Source of the DNA: Gallionellaceae bacterium
GTDB lineage: Bacteria > Pseudomonadota > Gammaproteobacteria > Burkholderiales > Gallionellaceae
Assembly (NCBI GenBank): GCA_004297065.1
Contig: SCUU01000104.1
Coordinates: 1 to 43,752 of the forward strand
Direction of reading: 5' to 3'
DNA: 43,752 bases
Part shown: piece after piece, positions 17,318-25,977 of the stretch
Numbering within the stretch: the first letter of the stretch is position 1
Layout: every line of letters begins with the position of its first letter
Made by a program: the position numbers and the translations under genes
The notes under the pieces: generated by a model
Told to the model about the DNA's origin: nothing
What the model saw: only the letters and a program-made list of their open reading frames with translations
The model's database searches: none

Positions 17318-17857
17318 TCAGGGCGTGTCCCTTTGCCACTGGGCTTCCGGCTGGTTCGCCGCCTTGTTGATACTGCGGCTCAGGATGAATAGCAGGTCGG
17401 ACAGGCGGTTCAGGTAGAGTAAACCGTTGCCGGGTAAAGCTTCGTTGCGCATGAGTTGCACAAGGTCGCGCTCGGCGCGGCGTGCCACGGTGCGCGCGAC
17501 ATGGCAGAGCGCGGCAGCGCGCGTGCCGCCCGGCAGGATGAATTCCTTGAGCGGAGGCAGGGCGGCGTTGTAGTGCGCGATGGCGGCATCCAGACGGGTG
17601 AGGCTTGCATCGGAGAAGAGGGAGGCCGGAGATGCCAGCGCGCCGCCCAGATCGAACAAGTCGTTCTGAATGCGCAGCAATTCTGCGCGGATGTTCTCGG
17701 GCACCGGCTCGGCGAGCAACACGCCGATATGGCTGTTGAGCTCGTCCAGCATTCCGATGGCGCAGATGCGGGCGCTGTCTTTGGCGATACGTGAACCATC
17801 CGCCAATCCTGTGCTGCCGTCGTCGCCCGTGCGTGTGGTGATTTTGCCCAGTCTCAT
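17318..17857 (-). CDS. cob(I)alamin adenosyltransferase, PduO type
   Basis: Transfers the adenosyl group of ATP to cob(I)alamin, making coenzyme B12. The 179 residues correspond to a minimal PduO/MMAB enzyme. The ATP-binding N-terminus TRTGDDGSTGLADG is clear, as are the helical segments DELNSHIGVL and the C-terminal YLNRLSDLLFILSR. The start is the ATG at 17857, which overlaps the TGA of the preceding DUF1841 gene by 4 bp (ATGA), showing translational coupling. No cobalamin riboswitch was seen. Confidence 0.92.
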   Translation of the reverse strand: MRLGKITTRTGDDGSTGLADGSRIAKDSARICAIGMLDELNSHIGVLLAEPVPENIRAELLRIQNDLFDLGGALASPASLFSDASLTRLDAAIAHYNAALPPLKEFILPGGTRAAALCHVARTVARRAERDLVQLMRNEALPGNGLLYLNRLSDLLFILSRSINKAANQPEAQWQRDTP

Positions 17858-18276
17858 TGCTGTTCCAGGCAGGAAATATAAACCGCCGCATCCGGCGCAG
17901 ACTTGTTGCGCTGCGCCTGCCAGATCATCTCGCCGAGACAATCCATCATCGCGTGCTGCGCTTCATGTTCCGACCCGTACTTGTGGGTGAGGCGCGCAAA
18001 CTGTTCGCGGATGCCGTGCGGCTGGCCGATGGAAAGCTGTTCTTCGATGGTGAGGTGCATCATCAGGTGCAGGAAGGGGTTCACCACATTGTCATCCGGC
18101 GCGAAATCCTTATCCTGATTGCGCTCCGGGTCGTTGAATAGCGGATGATATTCCGGGTGCTTGTCTATGAGTTGCGCCGTGAGGTCTTCCAGCGGGGTAA
18201 GCAATTCACCCGCGCGGCGCTTGCGCCAGGATTCAAAGAGAAATTGTCGTGCTTGATCGCGGGTCGGGTTGAACAT
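17854..18276 (-). CDS. DUF1841 family protein
   Basis: A 140-residue soluble protein of the DUF1841 family, function unknown, found in beta- and gammaproteobacteria. It begins MFNPTRDQARQFLFE, the usual start of the family; an open frame upstream is ignored. Acidic and histidine-rich stretches (NPFLHLMMHLTIEEQ, HEAQHAMMDCLGEMIW) could bind metal, but this is only a visual impression. It is coupled to the adenosyltransferase gene by a 4-bp overlap. Confidence 0.85.
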   Translation of the reverse strand: MFNPTRDQARQFLFESWRKRRAGELLTPLEDLTAQLIDKHPEYHPLFNDPERNQDKDFAPDDNVVNPFLHLMMHLTIEEQLSIGQPHGIREQFARLTHKYGSEHEAQHAMMDCLGEMIWQAQRNKSAPDAAVYISCLEQQ

Positions 18277-18419
18277 ACGGTGTACCTTGATAGAGCGCGG
18301 GATTGTCCTTGCAAGAGGCGTATCCGTCAACGCGGACGGCATCGATCTGCATGGCGGGCGGACATCCGGCATAAAGCAGTCGTAGAATGGGGGGCAGGAC
18401 TTATCTGGAGGAGGTCATT

Positions 18420-19811
18420 ATGGAAACCCGAACAGAACGCGATTCCTTTGGCGACATCGAGGTTCCCGCGCGGCATCTTTGGGGGGCGCAGACGCAGCGT
18501 TCGCTCGTGCATTTCCATATTTCGTCCGAACGCATGCCGGAGGAGATGGTTCTTGCGCTCGCGGAAATCAAGCGTGCCTGCGCCCGCGTCAACTGTGACC
18601 TCGGGGGGCTGCAGGCCGGGAAAGCGCGGGCCATTATCGATGCCGCCGATGAGGTGCTGGAGGGGCTGCATGGGGAAGAGTTTCCATTGTCTGTCTGGCA
18701 AACCGGTTCGGGTACGCAGAGCAACATGAATATGAATGAGGTGCTCGCCAATCGGGCCTCCGAGCTTTTGGGGGGCGAACGCGGGCTCAACAGGCTTGTG
18801 CATCCGAACGATGAGGTCAATCTCGGGCAATCGACGAATGATATTTTCCCGACAGCGATGCACCTGGCCGCAGCGATCGGAATCACCCGAGGTGTGCTGC
18901 CTGCAGCCATCGCGTTACGCCAGACCCTGGCCGGCAAAAGCGTTGCGTTCGCGGATATTCTTAAGGTCGGGCGCACTCATTTGCAAGACGCCACTCCGCT
19001 CACGCTCGGGCAAGAATTTTCCGGCTACGTCGCACAGCTGGCGCACGCCGAATCCGCGATTATTGCTAGCGTGGGGGCGATCAACGAACTGGCTGTCGGC
19101 GGAACTGCGGTGGGTACCGGATTAAACACGCATCCCGAATTCGGGATGCGCGTTGCGGCAGAATTGAGCAAACGCCTGCACTTGCCGTTCGAGAGCGCCG
19201 GAAACAAATTCGCCGCGCTTGCCGCGCACGATGCGCTCGTCAATGCGCATGGCGCACTTAAGGCGCTCGCCGTGGCCTTGATGAAAATCGCCAATGATGT
19301 GCGCTGGATGGCTTCCGGGCCGCGTTCCGGGTTGGGCGAGATCCGCATTGCGGAGAACGAGCCGGGCAGCTCGATCATGCCGGGCAAGGTGAATCCAACG
19401 CAATGCGAAGCGCTGGCCATGCTGTGTTGCCAGGTCATCGGCAATGACGTGGCCATTACGTTCGGCGGCGCCTCGGGCAATTTCGAACTGAATGTTTACA
19501 AGCCGCTCATCGCCCACAATTTTCTGCAAAGTTTGCGCTTGCTTGCCGACGGAATGACGAGTTTTGAGCAATACTGTGCGCGCGGAATTGAGGCCAATCG
19601 CCAGAGGTTGACCGAGTTGATGGAGCAATCCCTGATGCTGGTGACCGCCCTGGTCCCGCATATCGGCTACGATCGCGCCGCCGAAATTGCAAAGCATGCC
19701 CACCGCGATGGAATGACGCTCAAACAGGCCGCAGTCTCGCTGGGATATGTCACGGAAGATGAGTACGACCGCTGGGTCGTGCCCGCCGACATGGTTCGCC
19801 CGCCCTATTGA
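18420..19811 (+). CDS. fumC: fumarate hydratase, class II
   Basis: Iron-independent fumarase of the TCA cycle, cytosolic homotetramer. The 463 residues are full length. The superfamily signature [11 protein letters not shown] lies at about 316-326, with [16 protein letters not shown] and [17 protein letters not shown], the other active-site blocks, present. GGAGGAGG seven bases before the ATG fixes the start. It is divergent from DUF1841. Confidence 0.97.
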   Translation: METRTERDSFGDIEVPARHLWGAQTQRSLVHFHISSERMPEEMVLALAEIKRACARVNCDLGGLQAGKARAIIDAADEVLEGLHGEEFPLSVWQTGSGTQSNMNMNEVLANRASELLGGERGLNRLVHPNDEVNLGQSTNDIFPTAMHLAAAIGITRGVLPAAIALRQTLAGKSVAFADILKVGRTHLQDATPLTLGQEFSGYVAQLAHAESAIIASVGAINELAVGGTAVGTGLNTHPEFGMRVAAELSKRLHLPFESAGNKFAALAAHDALVNAHGALKALAVALMKIANDVRWMASGPRSGLGEIRIAENEPGSSIMPGKVNPTQCEALAMLCCQVIGNDVAITFGGASGNFELNVYKPLIAHNFLQSLRLLADGMTSFEQYCARGIEANRQRLTELMEQSLMLVTALVPHIGYDRAAEIAKHAHRDGMTLKQAAVSLGYVTEDEYDRWVVPADMVRPPY

Positions 19812-19882
19812 AAGGCTTCGTCTTGCCTTTATTCGTGCCCCAGCTAGAATGACCGTATTCAGTCCTTATTCGGTGACCTGTC

Positions 19883-20164
19883 ATGCAAGAGCAAATAATT
19901 AGCCTGACCGATTTCAAAATTTCCGCAAGCCGTTTGTTGCGAGAGACTCGCGGCGGAGCAAATATCATCCTGACGCAAAACGGTTCGGCAAGTGCCGTGG
20001 TGCAGGACTACGAGACTTACCGCAAACAGCAGGACGCCTTTTTGACGCTGAAACTGATGGTGCAGGGCGAGGCGGATGTGCGGAAGGGACGTGTCATCCC
20101 GCAATCCAAGGTATTCGATGGGTTGCGCTCCTCATTGCTGAAGCAGCAAAAGCGACATGGCTGA
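19883..20164 (+). CDS. antitoxin, Phd/YefM family
   Basis: A 93-residue Phd/YefM-like antitoxin. The N-terminal DNA-binding fold is seen as SLTDFKISASRLLRE...ILTQNGSASAVVQDYETY. The C-terminal part would wrap the toxin. It overlaps the toxin gene by 8 bp. Just upstream, TATTC occurs twice 11 bp apart (about 19855-19875), a possible operator for autorepression. No strong ribosome binding site is visible. Confidence 0.88.
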   Translation: MQEQIISLTDFKISASRLLRETRGGANIILTQNGSASAVVQDYETYRKQQDAFLTLKLMVQGEADVRKGRVIPQSKVFDGLRSSLLKQQKRHG

Positions 20165-20489
20165 AACAAAGTCCTATCTGGTGTTGTGGGCGCACACGGC
20201 ACGGCAGGATTTGACGGAGATCGTCGAGTACATCGCACAAGATAGTGTTGCAGATGCGCTGGCGATCTTGCAAAAGCTGGAAGCTGAAGCCGCACTTTTG
20301 ATTACCTTGCCCAACCGCGCCCGCGTCGTGCCCGAGCTGTTGCATACCGGCATCGCGCAATACAGGGAGCTGTCCAGTGCGCCTTGGCGCATCGTTTACC
20401 GGGTAGATAATCGGCAGGTTTTGATCATGGCTGTGCTGGACAACCGGCGCGATTTGCAGACGGTGCTTCTCAATCGTTTAGCGCGGTAG
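20157..20489 (+). CDS. toxin, RelE/ParE family
   Basis: A 110-residue ParE-like toxin partner. The helical hairpin LVLWAHTARQDLTEIVEYIAQDS and the beta sheet ending WRIVYRVDNRQVLIMAVLDNRRD follow the RelE/ParE plan. Subfamilies poison either gyrase or ribosome-bound mRNA; the residues that would decide this are not clear by eye, though the helical hairpin favours ParE. It is translationally coupled to the antitoxin by an 8-bp overlap. Confidence 0.88.
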   Translation: MAETKSYLVLWAHTARQDLTEIVEYIAQDSVADALAILQKLEAEAALLITLPNRARVVPELLHTGIAQYRELSSAPWRIVYRVDNRQVLIMAVLDNRRDLQTVLLNRLAR

Positions 20490-20643
20490 GCCATGCGCTT
20501 ATTCATCAAAGAACCCGCAAGGCCCCGGAAGGTATTAACGCTGTTTCCCGCAACACTCCGCACTACTTTCCCATTTGTAGGCGATGATTGTCTCCCGTTG
20601 TTTTCGGGCGTTGCATAAGGAAGCACTCGCGATAGGCGCATCT

Positions 20644-22806
20644 ATGTCATCACACCCATTTGCATTGCCTCCCCCGAAACAAGTGCTGCTGCTTTCCATG
20701 CTGATTCTGTCAGGTCTGGTCGCGCTGTGCGTGTGGGTCATGTGGAGCATGCCTTGGATGGGGGTTCGACTTGCCCCGGCAAACTCGGGCACCGTGCTGA
20801 TCCAGGCGGCCACCGGGCCGGCTGAAAGAGCTGGCCTGAAAGCTGGAGACACGGTGCGCGCACTGCGGACCGTAACGGGCGATGAAGCGCCCGTCATGAC
20901 GGGAGACCTGCTGGAGGAACCGGATTTCCACACCGAGTATGCCGATTACAACGCTTTTCTGGACAAGCAGCAGATGCTGGGTGACATTCTTGCCGCCGGG
21001 CGCGTGGGGGTGGTGACGGGCGCGGGAGAAACGGTCTGGCTCATCCCTGAAAAACGCCCGCTGCGCGACCTGCCGGTCATGTTCTGGTTTCAGATCGTCT
21101 GCGGCGTCATCACCTGGCTGGTCGGCGCGAGCGTGTTCGCGTATCGCCAGCGGGACGTGGCGGCGCGGTTTTATGCCTTGACCAGCATCCCCTTCGTGCT
21201 GGTAACGTTTTCCGCCGCTATTTACAGTGGGCGCGAACTGGCGCTGGATGGCACGCTGTTCCGTAACCTCTCGGTTCTAAACCATACCGGTGCTATCCTG
21301 TTTTTCGCCGCTTTTATTTCCCTGTTATGGAATTATCCTTCCCGCCTGGGTGGATCAGGCCTCGTCCGGCTGATCTTCGGCCTGTATCTGGCCGTGTGGG
21401 TTGTCGATACCCTGCAATGGGGGCGCGACATGAATTTCGGCTTCCGCTACCCCGCCCTTGCCGGGCTGTCGGCCAGCTTTGTGTTGGGTGCCATGCAATG
21501 GCGTCATTCCCGCCTCGATCCGATCAGTCGCGCCGCGCTGAAATGGTTCCTGCTGACCCTGCTGGCGGGAAGCTCGGTGTTCGTGTTCGGCGTGTTCGGC
21601 ATGCAGGTGCTCGGCTATATGCCGATCATTCCCCAAGGGTACTCCTTCGGCTTTGTGCTGATGATGTATCTGGGCATGGCGCTGGGTATGAAACGTCACC
21701 GCCTGTTCAATCTCGAACCCTGGTGGCCGGAGGTCTGGCTATGGCTGTTCGGCGGAGTATTGGTGGTGGCCTTTGACTTCGGTCTGGCACATGCTCTGAG
21801 CCTGAACATGGATATTTCTTTCGCCCTTGCGCTGGCAATCGCGGGCTGGATCTACTTTCCCTTGCGGCAATGGCTGCTCAGGCGCGCGGGGTATGCCCGC
21901 GACGGGAAATTGTCCACCCTGATTCCCGATCTGCTGGAGATCGCCGCCACGCCGCTGCCAGCCGCAGAACTGCGGGATCGTTGGCATCAACTGCTGGAGC
22001 GGGCCTACTCCCCCCAATCGCTGGATCAGGGAAAATTCCCCGCCCGCGAAGCGAAAGTGGCGGAAAATGGCCTGTGCCTGATCGTTCCCGGCCTCGGAGA
22101 AAGCCCCGCCCTGATACTGGGGTACGCGGACGGCGGGAAGCGCCTGTTTTTGCGTGCGGATGCCCAGTTGGCCCAGGCATTGTGGGAGTTGCTGAGCCAG
22201 GTGCTTTCCCGGCAGGAGGCCTATATACGGGGGGCGCAGGAAGAACGTGAACGGATCGCCAAGGATTTGCACGACGACATCGGGGCGAAACTGCTGACTT
22301 TGATACATCGTTCCGAGTCGGCGCAGTCCACCGAACTGCTGCGCGTGGTGATGCAGGATTTGCGCAGCTTGGCGGCCAGCCTCGACCGGCAGTCTGCCCC
22401 ACTTTCTGACGTATTGGGCGACTGGCGCGCGGAAATCGAAAACCGCTGCGAGGCCGCAGAAGTGGCGCTGGATTGGAACGATCATTTGCCGGATAACCGG
22501 CTCATTGTCGGTTCGCGGCAAAGGCTGTCTCTGGAGCGCGTGCTGCGGGAGGCGATCACCAACGCGCTCAAACATGCGCGACCCGGACAGATCGCGGTAA
22601 GCGTGGCCGGGGAAAGCGATGATCTGTTGTTGCGGGTGCAGGATAACGGCGACACATCCTCGCCCATTTCCCAGTCGGCAGGGCGCGGCCTGCGCAACAT
22701 GGTGTCGCGCATGGCCGAAGCGGGCGGGACAGTCGTCTTCAAGCCTGCGGCCCCGCACGGCAGCACGGTGGAAATTCGCCTGCCCCTGTCCAAACTGAAA
22801 GGATAG
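20644..22806 (+). CDS. PDZ - multi-TM sensor histidine kinase, NarL/HisKA_3 type
   Basis: About 720 residues. One membrane helix (13-34) is followed by a PDZ-like periplasmic domain (about 42-130, with AERAGLKAGDTVRAL). About nine more hydrophobic helices lie at residues 145-410, then a linker and a HisKA_3 dimerisation domain with the phospho-accepting His543 in LHDDIGAKLL. A HATPase_c domain follows (about 625-718; REAITNALKHA, VQDNGD, GRGLRNMVSRM). ATG 20644 is preferred because it places the first helix normally; an in-frame ATG at 20584 is possible and neither has a good ribosome binding site. The NarL-type regulator at 23378 is the likely partner. Confidence 0.88.
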   Translation: MSSHPFALPPPKQVLLLSMLILSGLVALCVWVMWSMPWMGVRLAPANSGTVLIQAATGPAERAGLKAGDTVRALRTVTGDEAPVMTGDLLEEPDFHTEYADYNAFLDKQQMLGDILAAGRVGVVTGAGETVWLIPEKRPLRDLPVMFWFQIVCGVITWLVGASVFAYRQRDVAARFYALTSIPFVLVTFSAAIYSGRELALDGTLFRNLSVLNHTGAILFFAAFISLLWNYPSRLGGSGLVRLIFGLYLAVWVVDTLQWGRDMNFGFRYPALAGLSASFVLGAMQWRHSRLDPISRAALKWFLLTLLAGSSVFVFGVFGMQVLGYMPIIPQGYSFGFVLMMYLGMALGMKRHRLFNLEPWWPEVWLWLFGGVLVVAFDFGLAHALSLNMDISFALALAIAGWIYFPLRQWLLRRAGYARDGKLSTLIPDLLEIAATPLPAAELRDRWHQLLERAYSPQSLDQGKFPAREAKVAENGLCLIVPGLGESPALILGYADGGKRLFLRADAQLAQALWELLSQVLSRQEAYIRGAQEERERIAKDLHDDIGAKLLTLIHRSESAQSTELLRVVMQDLRSLAASLDRQSAPLSDVLGDWRAEIENRCEAAEVALDWNDHLPDNRLIVGSRQRLSLERVLREAITNALKHARPGQIAVSVAGESDDLLLRVQDNGDTSSPISQSAGRGLRNMVSRMAEAGGTVVFKPAAPHGSTVEIRLPLSKLKG

Positions 22807-22811
22807 AAAAT

Positions 22812-22952
22812 AGGGCACTTCTAAAAATCTAAACCCCGTCGCGATACTGTGTTGCTCAAGAAATTGTAACGCTTACATATCAAACATATGCGGCGCGCGG
22901 ACTTTCTTTCCCGCCTTGTCCCGCCTAGGGTTTTGAATTTTTAGAGGCACCC
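22812..22952. repeat. 142-bp inverted-end element, copy 2
   Basis: Ends AGGGCACTTCTAAAAAT (22812-22828) and ATTTTTAGAGGCACCC (22937-22952), 141 bp in all. It shares GCTTACATATCA, CATATG and the CCGCCTTG region with copy 1, but the interior has diverged more than the ends. It begins six bases after the stop of the histidine kinase gene. Confidence 0.85.
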
Positions 22953-23067
22953 AATAGTCTTGCCGTGTCACAAAACAGAGTGCATTCCCTCGGCCCTTGT
23001 ATGCGATAGGGAGGGGGTGTCGCATCTGTGTTTATCCTGGCCTGCTCCATCGGGCCACAGGATTGTT

Positions 23068-23138
23068 GTGGGAGCGACCTCCCGGTCGCGATGGGTTTGG
23101 AGGTTATCACCGGATCGCGACCCGGAGGTCGCTCCCAC
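23068..23138. repeat. REP-like inverted pair
   Basis: Two 25-bp arms facing each other: GTGGGAGCGACCTCCCGG... at 23068-23092 and its reverse complement at 23114-23138 with one mismatch, 21 bp apart. Each arm itself contains the short palindrome GCGACC...GGTCGC. The sequence resembles the widespread GTGGGAGCGAC REP family moved by RAYT (TnpA-REP) enzymes; no such gene is in this window. Confidence 0.85.
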
Positions 23139-23139
23139 A

Positions 23140-23278
23140 TAGCCAGCGACTTGTCCGGCGTCTTTTGCTGGCCTAATCGAATGGCTATGCAAAGCTAACC
23201 GGCGACTTGCCGGCGCTTTTTGCCGGCTTATAAGCAACCACTTGGCAACGGTCTTGTGGTTGCTTAGTGGGATGGCTA
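23140..23278. repeat. three tandem hairpins of the CGACTTG...CTTAGTCG family
   Basis: Unit i (23140-23187) runs from TAGCCAGCGACTTG to CTAATCGAATGGCTA. Unit ii (23195-23230) is CTAACCGGCGACTTG with the stem GCCGGC/GCCGGC and no right flank. Unit iii (23231-23278) has an 11-bp stem TAAGCAACCAC/GTGGTTGCTTA and ends GATGGCTA. Related single copies lie at 36414-36461 and 43594-43635. The outer ends TAGCCA and TGGCTA are complementary, so each unit folds into one long hairpin. Confidence 0.75.
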
Positions 23279-23377
23279 GTTGCCGTATCAGCAGTTCCAT
23301 CAAGGGCGATGGGCAATAGAATAATTGGTGATTTGGGCTGTTTTTGTTTATGACATAGTCAAGGATAGGCGACCATT

Positions 23378-24004
23378 ATGAAACATGCGCTGATCGTGGA
23401 AGACCTGCCGGATACCCAAATTTGGCTGAGCCGTCTTGCCAAAATGGCTTTCCCTGAGGTAAGTGTGACGGTCGCCGATTGCGTCGAAACCGCACACTCC
23501 GTCTTAAGTGTCAGGCCCTACGACCTGGCGTTGGTTGACTTGGGGCTACCGGACGGAAACGGGGTAGAAATCATCACCGCCCTGAGCAACCTCAAGACAC
23601 CTCCGGTCATTGTTGTCACCACGATCTACGACGACGACAGGCATTTGTTTCCGGCGTTGCAGGCGGGCGCGCAAGGCTATCTGCTCAAGGAGCAACCCCT
23701 GGAGCTGTTGACCAGGCAGCTATGCGGCATACTCGAAGGCCACCCGCCCTTGTCGCCCGCAATTGCACGCCGCTTGCTCGGGTTTTTCCAGCCCTCCCAA
23801 CAAAACGCCGAGAAGCTCAACAACCGCGAACGGGAAACCCTCGGACTGCTCGCCAAAGGCATGAAAGTGGGCGATCTCGCCAACGCGATGGGTATCACCC
23901 GCAATACCGCCTCCCAATACGTGAAGAGCATCTACCGCAAGTTGAACATCTCCTCACGCGCCCAGGCTGCCCTGCAAGCGGCCCGCATGGGTCTGATCGA
24001 CTGA
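23378..24004 (+). CDS. response regulator, NarL/FixJ family
   Basis: A 208-residue regulator: receiver domain (1-120) with the acidic pair Glu8-Asp9, phosphorylation site Asp54 in LVDLGLPDG and Lys in YLLKEQP, then a LuxR-type HTH (about 146-205; NNRERETLGLLAKGMKVGDLANAMGITRNTASQYVKSIYRKL). The conserved residues for phosphorylation are all there. The HisKA_3 kinase ending 571 bp upstream on the same strand is the probable partner, as HisKA_3 kinases pair with this regulator type. Target genes are unknown; the lipoprotein 105 bp downstream is a candidate. Confidence 0.93.
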   Translation: MKHALIVEDLPDTQIWLSRLAKMAFPEVSVTVADCVETAHSVLSVRPYDLALVDLGLPDGNGVEIITALSNLKTPPVIVVTTIYDDDRHLFPALQAGAQGYLLKEQPLELLTRQLCGILEGHPPLSPAIARRLLGFFQPSQQNAEKLNNRERETLGLLAKGMKVGDLANAMGITRNTASQYVKSIYRKLNISSRAQAALQAARMGLID

Positions 24005-24108
24005 CCCCCCATATAGGGGATTGTTTATCGGTTCCGGCGCACACAAAATCCTTCCGCAAAAGTAAAGCAAGCTTTTTGTTTTACAAACCATAATGGGGAA
24101 GAGTGGCG

Positions 24109-25977
24109 ATGAACAAAAATTTTGGCTTGATGGTTCGAACGTTGATGCTGGTTGGCCTGTTGGCAGGTTGCGGGGGTGGGGGCGGGGGCGGGAGCAGCGC
24201 CCCCGCTGCCAGCACCAGCACCCTGAGCGGCACTGCGGCGGTGGGTTATCCGATCGTCGGGGGCACGATCAACGTCAGTTGCGCGGCAGGCAGCGCGCTG
24301 GCCGCCACCACGGGCAGCGCGGGTAGCTGGCAAGTCGCCGTCTCCGGGCAAACCCTGCCCTGCGCGGTGCAGGTCAGCGGCGGCACGATCAACGGTGCGG
24401 CCAACGCCACGCCCTACCATTCCATCGCCACAGCCGCGGGCACCGTGAACGTCACCCCGCTCACCGACTTGATGGTGGCCAACCTGGCCGGTACGGCAAC
24501 CCCCGGCACATGGTTCACCGGGTTGAGTCCCGCCACGCTCGGCGCCATCACCCAAACCCGGGTCGATGCGGCGCTCACCCGGTTGCGCACCGCCCTCGGT
24601 CTGACCCCGCTCAACACCATCAATCCCATTACCACTGCATTTACGCCGACGCCCGGCAACACCAGCGACGACATGCTGGCCGCCCTGCGCGCGACCATGG
24701 CCAGCGCCAGCGTCACGCATTCGGCATTGCTGGGCAATGCATCCGCGGCCACGTTCGTGGCGCCTGCGGGTTTTGGCACCGCCCTGGCGACCGCCTACGC
24801 GGGCACGACGAGCGGGGGTGGCGGGTCGGGCGCGCTCGCGGTGCCTACCGGCGTTGCCGCGTCAGCAGTCAGCGCGAGCCAGATCAACGTCAACTGGGCG
24901 AACGTGACCGGCGCGACCGGGTACAACATTTACCGCTCAACCTCGCCCAACTTGCAGCTGGTCGCCGGGAATAAAATTTCTCCCGCCACACCACCCACGG
25001 CAGGCCCTTATCTGGATACGGGTCGGGCGGCATCGACGGCCTATTACTACAAGGTCACGGCGCTGAATACGGCCGGGGAAAGCGCCGGTTCGGTAGAGGT
25101 GTCTGCGACAACGCAGGCCGCGGGCGGCGGCACCACTTTGGCATGGACAAGCCGGACATCAGGAACGACAAATTGGCTTAATGGCATTGCCTGGTCAGGC
25201 ACGCAGTTTGTGGCAGTAGGAGACACCGGCACAATCCTCACCTCCCCGGACGGTATTGCGTGGACAAGCCGGACATCAGGCACGACAAATGTGCTTTATG
25301 GCATCACCTGGTCAGGCACGCAGTTTGTAGCAGTAGGATGGTCAGGCACAATCCTTACCTCCCCGGACGGTGTTACATGGACAATCCGGACGTCAGGTGT
25401 AGGTGTGCTATCTGGGCTTACTGACATCGTATGGTCAGGCACGCAGTTTGCGGCAGTAGGCTCGTTAGGCACAATCCTTACCTCCCCGGACGGTATTGCG
25501 TGGACAAGCCGGACATCAGGTACAACACAGGGTATTGATGGTATCGTATGGTCAGGCACGCAGTTTGCAGCAGGCTCGTTGGGCAGAATCCTTACCTCCC
25601 CGGACGGTGTTACATGGACAAGCCGGACGACATCAGGCACGACGGCAAGTACTTTGTTTAATTCTATTGTCTGGTCAGGCAGCAAGTTTGTCGCCGTGGG
25701 AAGCACTGCTGCGGGAACCGGTGCCATCATTACCTCTGCTGATGGCATTACCTGGACAAATCAAACGTCAGGTACGGCAAATTGGCTGAATGGCATCGCC
25801 TGGTCAGGCACGCAGTTTGTAGTAGTAGGATTGTTAGACACAATTCTTACATCTGCCGATGGTATCACCTGGACAAGTCAAACATCTGGCACGACAAAGC
25901 ATTTTCAGGGTATTGCATGGTCAGGCTCTAAGTTCGTAGCAGTGGGCTTATCCGGCACAATCCTCACAGGGCAATAG
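24109..25977 (+). CDS. lipoprotein with fibronectin type III domain and seven propeller-like repeats
   Basis: A 622-residue exported protein. The signal peptide ends in the lipobox LAGC (Cys21), followed by a glycine stretch. Then come a Ser/Thr/Ala-rich region (about 30-230) resembling carboxypeptidase-regulatory-like surface modules, one FN3 domain (about 243-335; VPTGVAASAVSAS...YYYKVTALNTAGES) and seven repeats of about 39 residues (about 342-622). The repeat core is WSGTQFVAVG...GTILTSPDGITWTSRTSGTT. Seven such units fit a closed beta-propeller, similar in style to Ycf48/BNR blades. The ATG with GGGAAGAG before it is preferred over a GTG 6 bp earlier. Role unknown; surface adhesion or binding is a guess. 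Confidence 0.85.
   Translation: MNKNFGLMVRTLMLVGLLAGCGGGGGGGSSAPAASTSTLSGTAAVGYPIVGGTINVSCAAGSALAATTGSAGSWQVAVSGQTLPCAVQVSGGTINGAANATPYHSIATAAGTVNVTPLTDLMVANLAGTATPGTWFTGLSPATLGAITQTRVDAALTRLRTALGLTPLNTINPITTAFTPTPGNTSDDMLAALRATMASASVTHSALLGNASAATFVAPAGFGTALATAYAGTTSGGGGSGALAVPTGVAASAVSASQINVNWANVTGATGYNIYRSTSPNLQLVAGNKISPATPPTAGPYLDTGRAASTAYYYKVTALNTAGESAGSVEVSATTQAAGGGTTLAWTSRTSGTTNWLNGIAWSGTQFVAVGDTGTILTSPDGIAWTSRTSGTTNVLYGITWSGTQFVAVGWSGTILTSPDGVTWTIRTSGVGVLSGLTDIVWSGTQFAAVGSLGTILTSPDGIAWTSRTSGTTQGIDGIVWSGTQFAAGSLGRILTSPDGVTWTSRTTSGTTASTLFNSIVWSGSKFVAVGSTAAGTGAIITSADGITWTNQTSGTANWLNGIAWSGTQFVVVGLLDTILTSADGITWTSQTSGTTKHFQGIAWSGSKFVAVGLSGTILTGQ
25135..25977 (+). repeat. tandem coding repeats (about 117 bp x 7)
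   Basis: Seven in-frame units encoding the propeller blades. Units share long identical stretches at the DNA level, for example TGGTCAGGCACGCAGTTTG in five units and ACCTCCCCGGACGG in four. The first four are much more alike than the last three, which use TCTGCTGATGG or TCTGCCGATGG instead. Such similarity points to recent duplication or gene conversion. Confidence 0.85.

Larger units (their letters stand above)
22807..23377. other. 571-bp non-coding repeat cluster between kinase and regulator
   Basis: No convincing gene. From left to right: the 142-bp element copy 2 (22812-22952), about 110 bp without recognised content, a REP-like inverted pair (23068-23138), and three tandem hairpins of the CGACTTG family (23140-23278). 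The last about 75 bp before the regulator start should hold its promoter, but no clear -35/-10 was identified. Confidence 0.75.

Noticed and set aside
17854-18420. Cobalamin riboswitch for the adenosyltransferase gene
   Set aside because: The upstream region is only 143 bp, shared with fumC, and contains no B12-box-like sequence.
23223-23303. Shared short peptide (RQLAIPLSNHKTVAKWL) on the minus strand in the repeats at 23223-23303 and 36406-36487
   Set aside because: Identity follows from the DNA hairpin repeat; there is no upstream ribosome binding site and the frames continue into unrelated sequence.
25135-25977. Regularly spaced direct repeats suggesting a CRISPR array
   Set aside because: The repeats are in frame, continuous, about 117 bp long and encode similar peptides; there are no spacers and no cas genes.
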